Assembly (NCBI RefSeq): GCF_003438995.1
Contig: NZ_QSUN01000018.1
Span: 1-64,000, forward strand
Reading direction: 5' to 3'
DNA from: Bacteroides sp. OM05-12
GTDB lineage: Bacteria; Bacteroidota; Bacteroidia; Bacteroidales; Bacteroidaceae
Length of the DNA stretch: 64,000 nt
Both the position numbers and the translations under genes were made by a program. Positions 47,196 through 54,947 of the stretch are shown in pieces. Each line of letters starts with the position of its first letter. The first letter of the stretch is position 1. The notes beneath the pieces were generated by a model, which had not been told where the DNA came from, did no database searches, and saw nothing but the letters and a program-made list of their open reading frames with translations.

Positions 47196-47729
47196 TTACA
47201 TGCTGGGGTTTATATGCCTGATCACTCTGGCGGGATTTCCGGCAACAATAGTGTCAGGCTCTACATCGTGCGTAACGACACTGTCGGCTCCGACCACCGC
47301 ATTCTCACCGACGGTAACACCCGGAAGAATGGTCGCTCCGGCTCCGATCCACGCCCGCCGGCAGATATGTACAGGCTTGCAGGTAATTACCGACCTATTT
47401 TCCAAATCGTGGTTATTGGAGATAAGTTGAACATTTGCGGCTATTTGGACGTCATCGTCGATAGTAATTCCTCCTGCCGACATCATCAGACAACCGGGCA
47501 TGATGATTACATTGCTCCCGAATTTCACGTTGGCAGTCCGGACACCCGAAAACGGAGTCTCGATGCGACATCCCTCGCCGAGATTCGAGAACACCTTATG
47601 CAGCAGTTCATCATACTCTTCGGTATCCGGCATCGTATGGTTCAACCGGAAGATATTTTGCCGCAACTCCTTTGCTTTTGCCAGTTCCTCTGCCGTTTGA
47701 TTCCGGCAGTCGATTCTCAATTCTTCCAT
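47196..47729 (-). CDS. Sugar O-acetyltransferase of the hexapeptide-repeat family
   Basis: A 177-residue left-handed beta-helix acetyltransferase resembling maltose/galactoside acetyltransferases. Hexapeptide repeats fill about residues 60-170: VKFGSNVIIMPGCLMMSAGG, AWIGAGATILPGVTVGENAV and the terminal VAGNPARVIRHI. The catalytic His is in LISNNHDLENR. It uses acetyl-CoA in the cytoplasm. It starts 4 bp after the flavodoxin gene and is the last gene of the P3 unit. Its relation to the redox genes is unclear. Confidence 0.9.
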   Translation of the reverse strand: MEELRIDCRNQTAEELAKAKELRQNIFRLNHTMPDTEEYDELLHKVFSNLGEGCRIETPFSGVRTANVKFGSNVIIMPGCLMMSAGGITIDDDVQIAANVQLISNNHDLENRSVITCKPVHICRRAWIGAGATILPGVTVGENAVVGADSVVTHDVEPDTIVAGNPARVIRHINPSM

Positions 47730-47733
47730 AAAC

Positions 47734-48216
47734 TTACTTGCTTGCCTGTTTCGCCCATTCTCCGGCTTGCTTTACACCTCCGTTAAGCAGCCGACCCTCT
47801 TTCCACACGATTTTCGGGTAGAGTTTTTTGAGTTGTTTTACACTGCCCGTTATCGAACTTCCGCCGGAAGTGGCGAACGGAATGACGGTTTTACCGGAGA
47901 AGTCGTATTTTTCGAGGAACGTATTGACCGGACGCGGGCATAAGTCCCACCAGATAGGATACCCCACGAATATCACGTCGTAATCTTTCGGTGCAACAGA
48001 TTCTCCACCCAATTCCGGTCGTGAGTTTTCGGTCGTCATTTCAACCGAGCTTCGGCTTTTCTTGTTGTTCCAATCGAGGTCGGCCGATGTGTAGGCTTTA
48101 GCGGGAGTTATCCGGTAAAGTTTACCGCCGGTTGCTTTGGCAATGGCATCCGCTACTTTTTCAGTTGTTCCGGTACAGGAGAAATAGGCGACAAGAATTT
48201 TCTTGTCCGATGACAC
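47734..48216 (-). CDS. Flavodoxin separated from its signal peptide by a frameshift
   Basis: A 160-residue flavodoxin domain: ILVAYFSCTGTTEKVA near residue 7, DVIFVGYPIWWDLCPRPVNT near 80, and VIPFATSGGSSI. The phosphate loop SCTGTT is canonical. The frame opens at MSSDKK without a signal peptide. In another frame just upstream, an ATG at 48289, placed directly after the preceding gene's stop, encodes a signal-peptide-like sequence. A one-base change would fuse the two. All other flavodoxins of the island are exported lipoproteins, so this one was probably exported too. As it stands, only a cytoplasmic form can be made. Confidence 0.83.
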   Translation of the reverse strand: MSSDKKILVAYFSCTGTTEKVADAIAKATGGKLYRITPAKAYTSADLDWNNKKSRSSVEMTTENSRPELGGESVAPKDYDVIFVGYPIWWDLCPRPVNTFLEKYDFSGKTVIPFATSGGSSITGSVKQLKKLYPKIVWKEGRLLNGGVKQAGEWAKQASK

Positions 48217-48289
48217 ATTGGTGTCCGTGACTTGTTGCTGCGCCGCTGAAACCGATAAGGCTCATAATTATCAATATTATATGTTTCAT
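48217..48289 (-). pseudogene. Out-of-frame signal-peptide remnant of the flavodoxin
   Basis: The ATG at 48287-48289 begins MKHIILIIMSLIGFSG, a typical short signal peptide. In the flavodoxin frame the same DNA reads SAAQQQVTDTNVSSDKK, a typical mature start. Removing one T from the TTT run near 48246-48250 would join them. The ATG is 1 bp from the upstream stop at 48291, which fits an operon start. Confidence 0.65.
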
Positions 48290-48290
48290 C

Positions 48291-49121
48291 TTATTTTAAT
48301 TTTGAATATTCTTTATCACTTACAGGCTCAAGCCATTCGTTGTTGCTATTCTCGCCGGGAACCTCTATGGCAAGGTGGGAAAACCAACTGTCAGGTGCAG
48401 CTCCGTGCCAGTGTTTCACGCCGGCCGGAATGTGGATGGCATCGCCGGGTCGCAATTCGACCGCTTCTTTTCCCCATTCCTGATAATAACCGCGACCTCC
48501 CACGCATACGAGCGTCTGCCCGCCGCCTTTCGTGGCGTGGTGTACATGCCAGTTGTTGCGGCAACCCGGCTCAAAAGTGACATTTACGACAGGCACGCCA
48601 GCTGTCACCACGGGCGCAACATAGCTTTGTCCGATGAAATACTTGGCATAGGCATCATTCGGCTTGCCAACCGGAAAAATGATGGTTTGTGCATATTCTT
48701 CGAGCGAACCGACTGCGGTACTATCGGCATTTTCAGTCCAAACCTCTTTTGCCATACGAAAAGCTGCCCATGCCTTGGGCCAGCCCGCATAAAAAGCGGC
48801 GTGGGTAAGGATTTCGGCCATTTCGGTTTTGGTTACTCCGTTTTTCTTTGCCGATTCGAGGTGATACTTGAACGAAGAGTCGGTCAGTCCCTGCGACATG
48901 AGGGCGACCACCGTTACGATGGAGCGGTCGCGGAGCGAAAGGAGGTCATTGCGACTCCACACCTCCCCGAAAAGGATGTCGTCATTGAGGTGCGCGAACT
49001 CGGGTGCGAACTCGCCGAGCGCGTCACGTCCGGCTGTTTGCTTGATTTTGACTTGTGATCTTGCCATGATTGGAAATATTAAAGTTAATAATAAAACCAA
49101 TGAAGTTACTTTTGTTTTCAT
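48291..49121 (-). CDS. Exported carboxymuconolactone decarboxylase-like protein fused to a cupin
   Basis: A signal peptide (LLLTLIFPIMARSQ) precedes an AhpD/CMD-type helical domain at about residues 30-130 (VTVVALMSQGLTDSSFKYHL, EILTHAAFYAGWPKAW) and a cupin at about 165-260 (NWHVHHATKGGGQTLV, GDAIHIPAGVKHWHG). The catalytic CxxC of AhpD is absent, so peroxidase activity is unlikely. The cupin keeps its metal-binding histidines. It is first in the P3 unit, followed by the flavodoxin and the acetyltransferase. Related genes often sit with flavodoxins and reductases under AraC or LysR control. Confidence 0.88.
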   Translation of the reverse strand: MKTKVTSLVLLLTLIFPIMARSQVKIKQTAGRDALGEFAPEFAHLNDDILFGEVWSRNDLLSLRDRSIVTVVALMSQGLTDSSFKYHLESAKKNGVTKTEMAEILTHAAFYAGWPKAWAAFRMAKEVWTENADSTAVGSLEEYAQTIIFPVGKPNDAYAKYFIGQSYVAPVVTAGVPVVNVTFEPGCRNNWHVHHATKGGGQTLVCVGGRGYYQEWGKEAVELRPGDAIHIPAGVKHWHGAAPDSWFSHLAIEVPGENSNNEWLEPVSDKEYSKLK

Positions 49122-49175
49122 ACCGTTTGATTTTAATTCTACTTTTTATGGAGATCGGCATTCGATTCCCGAATG

Positions 49176-49232
49176 CAAAAATACGAAACGAGCCTTGCAA
49201 CGATTTTGCTGTAAGGCTCAAATTTATTTGTC
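49176..49232 (-). promoter_or_regulatory. Promoter P3 with shared cargo operator
   Basis: The -7 box TATTTTTG is at 49176-49183. The operator at 49205-49232 reads GACAAA, 5 nt, TTGAGC, 5 nt, AGCAAA on the minus strand, again exactly 21 nt from the -7 box. GAGCCTTACAGC and GTTGCAAGGCTC form a 10-of-12 inverted repeat. The CMD-cupin start codon is 55 bp downstream. Confidence 0.8.
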
Positions 49233-49244
49233 AGGAGGTTCATT

Positions 49245-50057
49245 TCACCAAGATGGAGCTGCCCCGTATGCCTCCTTGTATATTTTGGAGAAATGCGACA
49301 GATTCTTGAAACCTACGTCGAAGCAGGCTTCCGTAACTTTCTTTTTCCCCGACTTGATTAAGTCATGAGCTGCTTCGAGGCGCCGTTTGATGATCCATTT
49401 CTGGGGTGTCAGGTCGCTCACTTTGGCAAAATCACGTTTGAACGTGGCCAAGCTGCGCCCTGTGTAGCTTGCGATTTCTTCCATCGACAGGTCGCACATG
49501 TAGTTCTCGTTCAGGTAGTCGAGGATGTCTACTTTCCAAGGTTCGACGAAATCGAACAGCGAAGCGTAAAGGTTCCTGTCCGTGTTGAGCAGGACATAGA
49601 CACCTTCGATCATCTTCAATTTCAGAATATCTTCCGAAGGTCTCTCCCCGGCATCGAAATAAGGAACGACCGACTCGAACAGAGAGCGGATATCCGGCCG
49701 GTTGTTCGGCAACACACGCAGACTCACCTTTTCACGCTTTGAATCAGCAGGAATCTCTTGGCGGTTAAGTGTTTGATAAAACTCCCGAAGAAAAGTCCTT
49801 GAAAATTTCAACGTGATAGAGCGATAGGGTTCCCCATCCTTTACGTGTTTCTGTAACCACATCCTGTTGTCACGTCGCATGAAAGCGCAATCCCCCGGAT
49901 GCAAAACCGTTTTCTTTCCACGTTCCTCGATTTCCAATTCTCCGGAACACAGATAAATAAGCGTATGTTCCCGATTTTCGTGGGCACATCCCCGGTCGTC
50001 AGTAAAATAACTTGCTATAAGCACATTCGAGCAATCGAATACATCAAGTTTTTCCAT
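49245..50057 (-). CDS. AraC-family regulator, probable activator of the cargo regulon
   Basis: A 270-residue cytoplasmic regulator. The N-terminal cupin-like sensor covers about residues 1-165 (LIYLCSGELEIEERG, REFYQTLNRQEIP). The AraC DNA-binding domain covers about 172-270, with two helix-turn-helix units: SMEEIASYTGRSLATFKRDF and VTEACFDVGFKNLSHFSKIY. It is the only complete transcription regulator among the cargo genes. Its own promoter carries half of the operator that also precedes the other four cargo units, so it probably activates them and itself. The inducer is unknown; related regulators (for example YqhC of E. coli) respond to aldehydes. Confidence 0.88.
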   Translation of the reverse strand: MEKLDVFDCSNVLIASYFTDDRGCAHENREHTLIYLCSGELEIEERGKKTVLHPGDCAFMRRDNRMWLQKHVKDGEPYRSITLKFSRTFLREFYQTLNRQEIPADSKREKVSLRVLPNNRPDIRSLFESVVPYFDAGERPSEDILKLKMIEGVYVLLNTDRNLYASLFDFVEPWKVDILDYLNENYMCDLSMEEIASYTGRSLATFKRDFAKVSDLTPQKWIIKRRLEAAHDLIKSGKKKVTEACFDVGFKNLSHFSKIYKEAYGAAPSW

Positions 50058-50078
50058 ATTCTTAGCTTTTTATTTTTG

Positions 50079-50135
50079 CAAAAATAGCGCATTATTTTCA
50101 GTCGATGTTTGTTGTAAAGCTCATTTTAGCATCTA
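50079..50135 (-). promoter_or_regulatory. Promoter P5 of the AraC gene with partial cargo operator
   Basis: The -7 box TATTTTTG is at 50079-50086. The operator core ATGAGC, 5 nt, AACAAA lies upstream, with AACAAA (50108-50113 on the plus strand as TTTGTT) exactly 21 nt from the -7 box. The distal RACAAA half is not conserved here (positions 50130-50135). Confidence 0.7.
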
Positions 50136-50192
50136 AGAATAATCTTTTATCCTTCGATTTTTGCACCTACATCACACCAAAATGAAGTATAA

Positions 50193-51734
50193 CTATCTCC
50201 TCATATATCTATTTCTTACCGTTTTTACCACCCGTAAAGCATGAAGTAAACATCTGCGTCGATAGGCTTCTTCCTCCTCATCAGGACTTCGACCATCCCA
50301 AGACAAATCGGAAGTAGAGTCACCCCCACCGGAGGAAATTGGTACTGGTTGCCCTCCGATAAGTGCATCGGCAACGACAAAAATCAGGTTGCGAACCGAT
50401 GGTACAGCCAACTGTTCGAGCAACGTATTCAGTTCGGATTCCAATTCTTGATTGATGTCGGAAAGAGATTGGTTCTCTCTTTTCAGTTGATAAAACTCGC
50501 CATAATCCGCCAGCACATTGCGCTGGGATGCTTCGACTTGCCGTGCCGCATCATTTCTGTATAGGGATTCTATTTTGCGGACAATCTCGGTGAATCGTTT
50601 TGCAATATGCTGGTTCTGACGCTCCACCCACTTGTCAGTACCGAACAAAGGCACTTTCTCTGTAATTTGCGGTGGTGTGAAATCGACCTTGTGATTGCGG
50701 AACGGCTGGATAACTGAACGGATATTTGTCGCATCTCTGGTCAGCCTATCCAATTCCTGCTCCTTTACATGAAGTTTGCCAGCCTTGTCTTCAAGTTTGG
50801 ACTGATATTCAGAAATCTGCTTCTGTATCTCGGCCTTCCAGGATTCATATTCCCTAAGAGCCATTTTGCCGGAAGCCAAAGACTTGTCAATTTCTTCCAG
50901 TTGAGATTGATACTTGAATATCTGCGATTCCAGTTTCCGTATCATGGTTTGGAGTCCCTTGACAGCCTTTTCAGCCTGTTTTGCCTCTTTGGTCAGTTTG
51001 CGGATATAATCGCGCTTATGCAAATGTTGCACATTACGCCCATCAATACTGTCCCCACGTTCAAGACCATATTTACTACCGACATCTTCATACAGGGAAG
51101 TGTGCATCTCTTTCAATATACGACCATATTCAAACCGGTCTTTCCCAAACTTTGCCGACCACATCACACACTCGCGTCCGCTTTTGGGACGGATGCCGAC
51201 CGGAACAATCAGGGCATGGATATGCGGGCTGCTCTCGTCAAGGTGTACCTGAAACCCGACAATGTTTTCCTGCCCGTATCTGTTGGCGCACCAGTCATAG
51301 ATGTCCTTCGCCCAATGTTCAATTTCCTTGCACCTATATAGATGACTGTTGTCTGCGTCTTTCTCCATGTTGGCGGTCTGGTCTCCGAATGCCATCTCAA
51401 GTGTCCTGTCATGGTTGCCGCCGAAAACAAATTTAGCGCAACAGTTCGGCTGGATCTTGCTGTCCGGTTTGAATGGCTTCCAATCCAAAGCGGACAACCG
51501 TTCCTGCAAACGGACTTCGAGCGGCTTCTCCTGATAGCCCAACGGATGGATTTTCCCGTCAGGGCCAATCTCGAAATTCAGTTTCATTCTGGTCTTGTCG
51601 TAGTGGTTGGTTGGATCCTGATTCTTCCTGTCAATCTTCTCCTCGTTCCAACGCCGTTCGTTTTCGTTGGTCTCTGCCGTGCCGAATGATTTTACAGCCT
51701 CGACATGCATGGCCTGTTTTATGTCTGTATTCAT
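50193..51734 (-). CDS. mob: MobV-family relaxase
   Basis: Nicks oriT and pilots the strand during mobilization (Pre/Mob, MobV type). The relaxase domain fills about residues 1-240. It opens with AMHVEAVKSFGTAETNENER and carries the metal motif HLDESSPHIHALIVPV near residues 166-181. A long coiled coil spans about 255-345 and a second helical region about 385-445. The Ser/Asp-rich C-terminus is followed by a basic end. The 513-residue length suits the MobV proteins of Bacteroidales elements. The candidate oriT lies immediately upstream. Confidence 0.93.
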   Translation of the reverse strand: MNTDIKQAMHVEAVKSFGTAETNENERRWNEEKIDRKNQDPTNHYDKTRMKLNFEIGPDGKIHPLGYQEKPLEVRLQERLSALDWKPFKPDSKIQPNCCAKFVFGGNHDRTLEMAFGDQTANMEKDADNSHLYRCKEIEHWAKDIYDWCANRYGQENIVGFQVHLDESSPHIHALIVPVGIRPKSGRECVMWSAKFGKDRFEYGRILKEMHTSLYEDVGSKYGLERGDSIDGRNVQHLHKRDYIRKLTKEAKQAEKAVKGLQTMIRKLESQIFKYQSQLEEIDKSLASGKMALREYESWKAEIQKQISEYQSKLEDKAGKLHVKEQELDRLTRDATNIRSVIQPFRNHKVDFTPPQITEKVPLFGTDKWVERQNQHIAKRFTEIVRKIESLYRNDAARQVEASQRNVLADYGEFYQLKRENQSLSDINQELESELNTLLEQLAVPSVRNLIFVVADALIGGQPVPISSGGGDSTSDLSWDGRSPDEEEEAYRRRCLLHALRVVKTVRNRYMRR

Positions 51735-51806
51735 AATGTCCTCTCAATATATATTTTTATTATTGGAGCTTGCTCCTATGCCAGTTCACTCAACCGAGCA
51801 ATGACC

Positions 51807-51854
51807 GGACTTTATTGCTGCCAGGCAAAAAGTCCTTATTGTGTTATGGACTTT
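51807..51854 (+). other. Candidate oriT of pMV158/MobV type
   Basis: Three arms are present: GGACTTT (51807-51813), AAAGTCC (51829-51835) and GGACTTT (51848-51854). The middle arm can pair with either neighbour. The loop of the right hairpin contains TTGTGTTA, which resembles the nick region GTGTG/TTA of pMV158 as I remember it. The site is in the 148-bp gap just upstream of the mob start codon, where MobV origins are found. Further small palindromes flank it (51765-51776, 51867-51878). Confidence 0.65.
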
Positions 51855-51882
51855 CTATAAATTCCCGGAACAAGTTCCTCCG

Positions 51883-52899
51883 TTATTCAATAAGTTCCAG
51901 GCCGAGTTCATCAATCAGGGTTTGTAGGATAGGATTGCGCTGAATCATTTGCTGGAGTATCTGCCGCTTGGATGGTGAAAAGAGAAAGAAGTCCGCAATG
52001 TCCAATCCTTGGCTGCGTTGTTCTTCATCAGATGTACATTCCAATACATTGGAGACAATGACCTTTTTGCAAATTCCCGACAACAAAGCAGACTTTTCTT
52101 TCCATTGTTCAGTTGCTCCTAAATCAGGGATGAGTGTTACTTCCCTGTCTTTAAGAACCTGCATCGCATCGCTGTTGAAACAACCGTTCTTGCCACCAGT
52201 CGCCAGCCATATATAATCGGATATAAAATGACTCATGACAACAGCAGTCTTTTCACTTTCGACCAGCATTACCGGAGAAGTAGAGTTCTTCAAAAGATGT
52301 TCTCCAAACAGGCATTGCTTCAAATGGAAATCCTGCAATTTCAACTCAGAATGAGCCCATCCGACAAATGCCTGAGGCTCCTTAACCCGATGCCCTGTTT
52401 CTGCATTATAACACATCACCTTACCGGTTCTTACCAGTCCATTTATATCCATCTGCCAGAAAACTGCAGAGCCTCCCCATTTTGCGGATGTTCCTATGCG
52501 ATACATTCCAAACAGCCTGCTTGTCTCATCTTCGCCAAACACTCGGCAGAAATATTGGAACAAAGGGTTAATCGAATAATGCGATTGACTCCTTTCGACA
52601 TAGGAAGAAGGGACATATGAAACTGGATTCTTGTCTACCGGCTTATAAATGATGGACTGGAATGATTTGCCTATACTCTCAGTCATTCTCAATATATTAG
52701 GATTATTCTTGAAGTATTCTTTAGGTGTATAGTGATACCCGCAACTGTTCTCATGGTCACACTTCCCGACATTACCAGGAAAGGTAATACTACCTTGTTC
52801 ATCAATATACCTGACAAAACATCGGCTTTTACCACAACTCGGACAAGTAATCTTGCTTCCGAATCTGTATTTCTGCAAATGAAATCTGTATTCACTCAT
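51883..52899 (-). CDS. Zinc-finger primase-like protein of a mobile element
   Basis: The N-terminal zinc ribbon is CPSCGK followed by CDHENSCGYH, near residues 17-50, like CHC2-type primase fingers. A Toprim-like region follows near residues 210-300 (VMLVESEKTAVVMSHF, LIPDLGA). It probably primes or assists replication of the excised element. The start at 52899 is chosen over the upstream ATG at 52998: it overlaps the DUF3987 stop by 8 bp, and the extra 33 residues look non-native. The family may be DUF6371. It precedes the oriT and mob. Confidence 0.75.
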   Translation of the reverse strand: MSEYRFHLQKYRFGSKITCPSCGKSRCFVRYIDEQGSITFPGNVGKCDHENSCGYHYTPKEYFKNNPNILRMTESIGKSFQSIIYKPVDKNPVSYVPSSYVERSQSHYSINPLFQYFCRVFGEDETSRLFGMYRIGTSAKWGGSAVFWQMDINGLVRTGKVMCYNAETGHRVKEPQAFVGWAHSELKLQDFHLKQCLFGEHLLKNSTSPVMLVESEKTAVVMSHFISDYIWLATGGKNGCFNSDAMQVLKDREVTLIPDLGATEQWKEKSALLSGICKKVIVSNVLECTSDEEQRSQGLDIADFFLFSPSKRQILQQMIQRNPILQTLIDELGLELIE

Positions 52900-54391
52900 G
52901 ATTCCCGGAGTTTTCTGTCGTTGCACTTTGCACTTTTGCACTTCGAGAGGATAGCATGGCATCCTTACCAAAGGAAAGTGCAAAAGTGCAAGGTGCATCA
53001 GTGTTTTCTGCTACAAGTTTACGATAGACTCCATGCTGGAGTTTGGCTATAAGGGGATGTTGAAGCCGGCACAGCTGGTCAAGCGCATAATAAACAGTAC
53101 GTCTGGACATATCAACTTTTCTACCTGCAACAACAGCATCCCCAGAAGTAAATGTCTCTCCCAACAGGGAAAGCCAAGATTCCTTCGTTTCACCTATACT
53201 GTTTATGACAATGGCTTCCTGAATCCTCCTGTATGTTTCTTCGTAATAATCAATCATACGGATTGCCGACCTTACAGAATCCTGTTCGATATACTGCATA
53301 TCGTCATCATCAGTTGCCCATTTCATTATCTGGAACAATAGTGCAAGGCGTGCGACATGCCCGTTGAGTTTCATTTTACGGCTTTCCACATCAGCATCAT
53401 CCTCAATAGCATTTACAGCATCGATAATTCCATTATACCATTCGTAAAAGCATTCCTCCGCATCATCGGACATTGTTAGAATACGGGGATTTACCGTCAT
53501 GCCTTTCTCATCAAGAATACAAGGGATACTGAAGACTCTGTTGATTATTGTTCTCCATTGATTCATAATATCAGGACGGACTGTATTTCTTTCTTCCCGT
53601 CTCCATCCGGATATTTTTCTGTTTTTGGGATAGACAAACAGAAAGCGGTCAAGCAATCCATTGGCAAGAAATTCTGTACGGAAGACTTCCTGCAGCATAT
53701 TTGTCTGTACCGAACCTATGACATTTATACATGGGTTCTTGATTAGAATAGGACGTGATTCGGACTTGCGGATAACCTTTAACGGCTGTCCGCTATAAGC
53801 TGTCAGCAAATCTTCAATGAGGTTGTTCTTGCTATTGTACCTTTTAACCGAATTGAACAAAGCCAAAATTTCATCGACAACCAATGTTATCCCACGTTGA
53901 TTATACTGATGAATATTCATCATCGCCTCAGGAGTAGAATCATAAATGACAGTAGTTACAAAATTCGGTTTCTTGAGCAACTGCCCTTCCACTTCATTTC
54001 CGTGCTTGCCTACGGACATGGCTCTTTCATATTCATCACATTCCTCGTTATATTTCTCATGCAACCGGTCATCATACTCATTAATCGGCTTATATATAAA
54101 ACCGAGAGGAGGAGTCTTCCCAAGCCCAGGACGACCGACCAACATCATATAAAGGGAAGGGCAAGTTTTCCACTCGCCCTTTATACGGATATGGCAAGAG
54201 TTACCTATTGCAGTAGCAACAGCAGAAAGGATAATAGAAGCTGTATATTCTACATTAAAATTTTCGTATCTGGCAAGATTCAAGATAATCTCCTGTATTT
54301 TGTCGGGGAAAACATCCAACGGAAGTCCCGTTTCTGGAATATGCTCAACCTCAGAACGGAGCATATTTGTCAGATGCAGATTATCATACAT
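52892..54391 (-). CDS. DUF3987 P-loop protein of a mobile element
   Basis: A large ATPase-like protein common in Bacteroidales mobile elements. The P-loop reads GRPGLGKTPP near residue 84 of the chosen frame, and a Walker B-like ITLVVDEILALFN lies near 165. A winged-helix-like region occurs near the C-terminus (DMSRRTVYYALDQLCRL). The ATG at 54391 (MYDNLHL) is preferred because it overlaps the HTH gene's stop by 8 bp; the frame opens 17 codons further up at 54442. It probably acts with the primase-like protein in replication or mobilization. The biochemical function is unproven. Confidence 0.78.
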   Translation of the reverse strand: MYDNLHLTNMLRSEVEHIPETGLPLDVFPDKIQEIILNLARYENFNVEYTASIILSAVATAIGNSCHIRIKGEWKTCPSLYMMLVGRPGLGKTPPLGFIYKPINEYDDRLHEKYNEECDEYERAMSVGKHGNEVEGQLLKKPNFVTTVIYDSTPEAMMNIHQYNQRGITLVVDEILALFNSVKRYNSKNNLIEDLLTAYSGQPLKVIRKSESRPILIKNPCINVIGSVQTNMLQEVFRTEFLANGLLDRFLFVYPKNRKISGWRREERNTVRPDIMNQWRTIINRVFSIPCILDEKGMTVNPRILTMSDDAEECFYEWYNGIIDAVNAIEDDADVESRKMKLNGHVARLALLFQIMKWATDDDDMQYIEQDSVRSAIRMIDYYEETYRRIQEAIVINSIGETKESWLSLLGETFTSGDAVVAGRKVDMSRRTVYYALDQLCRLQHPLIAKLQHGVYRKLVAENTDAPCTFALSFGKDAMLSSRSAKVQSATTENSGNHE

Positions 54392-54713
54392 GATAGTCTC
54401 CTCCCTGTTCCGGTAAAACATCCCCGACTGCAAAGGCTTCATAATGGAAACGCCTTAGAAAGCGGTCCACATCCTCCTGAGTATACCAATACTTATCACC
54501 TTCACGGGAATAGCCGAGGTAGCCGTTGTCCCGTAATTTCTTCAGATATTTCTCCTTGATACCCAATTTTGCCATCAAGGATTTGTTGTCATACAGACAA
54601 TTCGCCGCCACCTTATTTGCAGATGGCAGTTTTTCTTGTCGTTCTACTATGCGGAGAATCTTTTCTAACAATTCTCTTTCACATATAGTCTCTACCTGTA
54701 ATTTCTTTGCCAT
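54384..54713 (-). CDS. Excisionase-like helix-turn-helix protein
   Basis: A 109-residue DNA-binding protein. The C-terminal half has a MerR/Xis-like winged helix: KLGIKEKYLKKLRDNGYLGY, then KYWYTQEDVDRFLRR. Proteins of this type in NBU-like Bacteroidales elements control excision or the adjacent replication genes. It is the first gene of the minus-strand module HTH, DUF3987, primase-like; both later genes overlap their predecessor by 8 bp. Confidence 0.78.
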   Translation of the reverse strand: MAKKLQVETICERELLEKILRIVERQEKLPSANKVAANCLYDNKSLMAKLGIKEKYLKKLRDNGYLGYSREGDKYWYTQEDVDRFLRRFHYEAFAVGDVLPEQGGDYHV

Positions 54714-54871
54714 AGTAAATCATATTATGGCTTTCCAATCCTTATGCACACTCGGACTTTAAGCCGGGTTATCTTGCCATGACACGACTGTGCACATCGT
54801 CTCACGACAGTGGCGAAGGTAGAGAGTCCTTAGAACCTAAGAAGTTAGCATAGATTATATAACAGGTTATT

Positions 54872-54894
54872 CCTAATGTTAGACTAATATTAGG
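54872..54894. promoter_or_regulatory. 23-bp palindrome upstream of the HTH gene
   Basis: CCTAATGTTAG and CTAATATTAGG flank a central A and pair at 10 of 11 positions. The site is 159 bp upstream of the HTH gene and beyond the terminator of the membrane-protein gene. It may be an operator for an element-encoded repressor or an Xis-binding site. Confidence 0.5.
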
Positions 54895-54920
54895 ATACGC
54901 GCTTAACCATCTGATTATAA

Positions 54921-54947
54921 ATAAAAAGAGCAGCCGTTTGGCTACTC
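54921..54947 (-). terminator. Terminator of the membrane-protein gene
   Basis: On the minus strand GAGTAGCC and GGCTGCTC pair with one mismatch around an AAAC loop, followed by a T-rich tail (TTTTTATTT). The hairpin overlaps the stop codon at 54942. Confidence 0.75.

Noticed and set aside
48250..48270. ATGAGCCTTA sequence resembling the cargo operator
   Set aside because: It lacks ARCAAA at the right distance and any -7 box, and it lies in the signal-peptide coding remnant.
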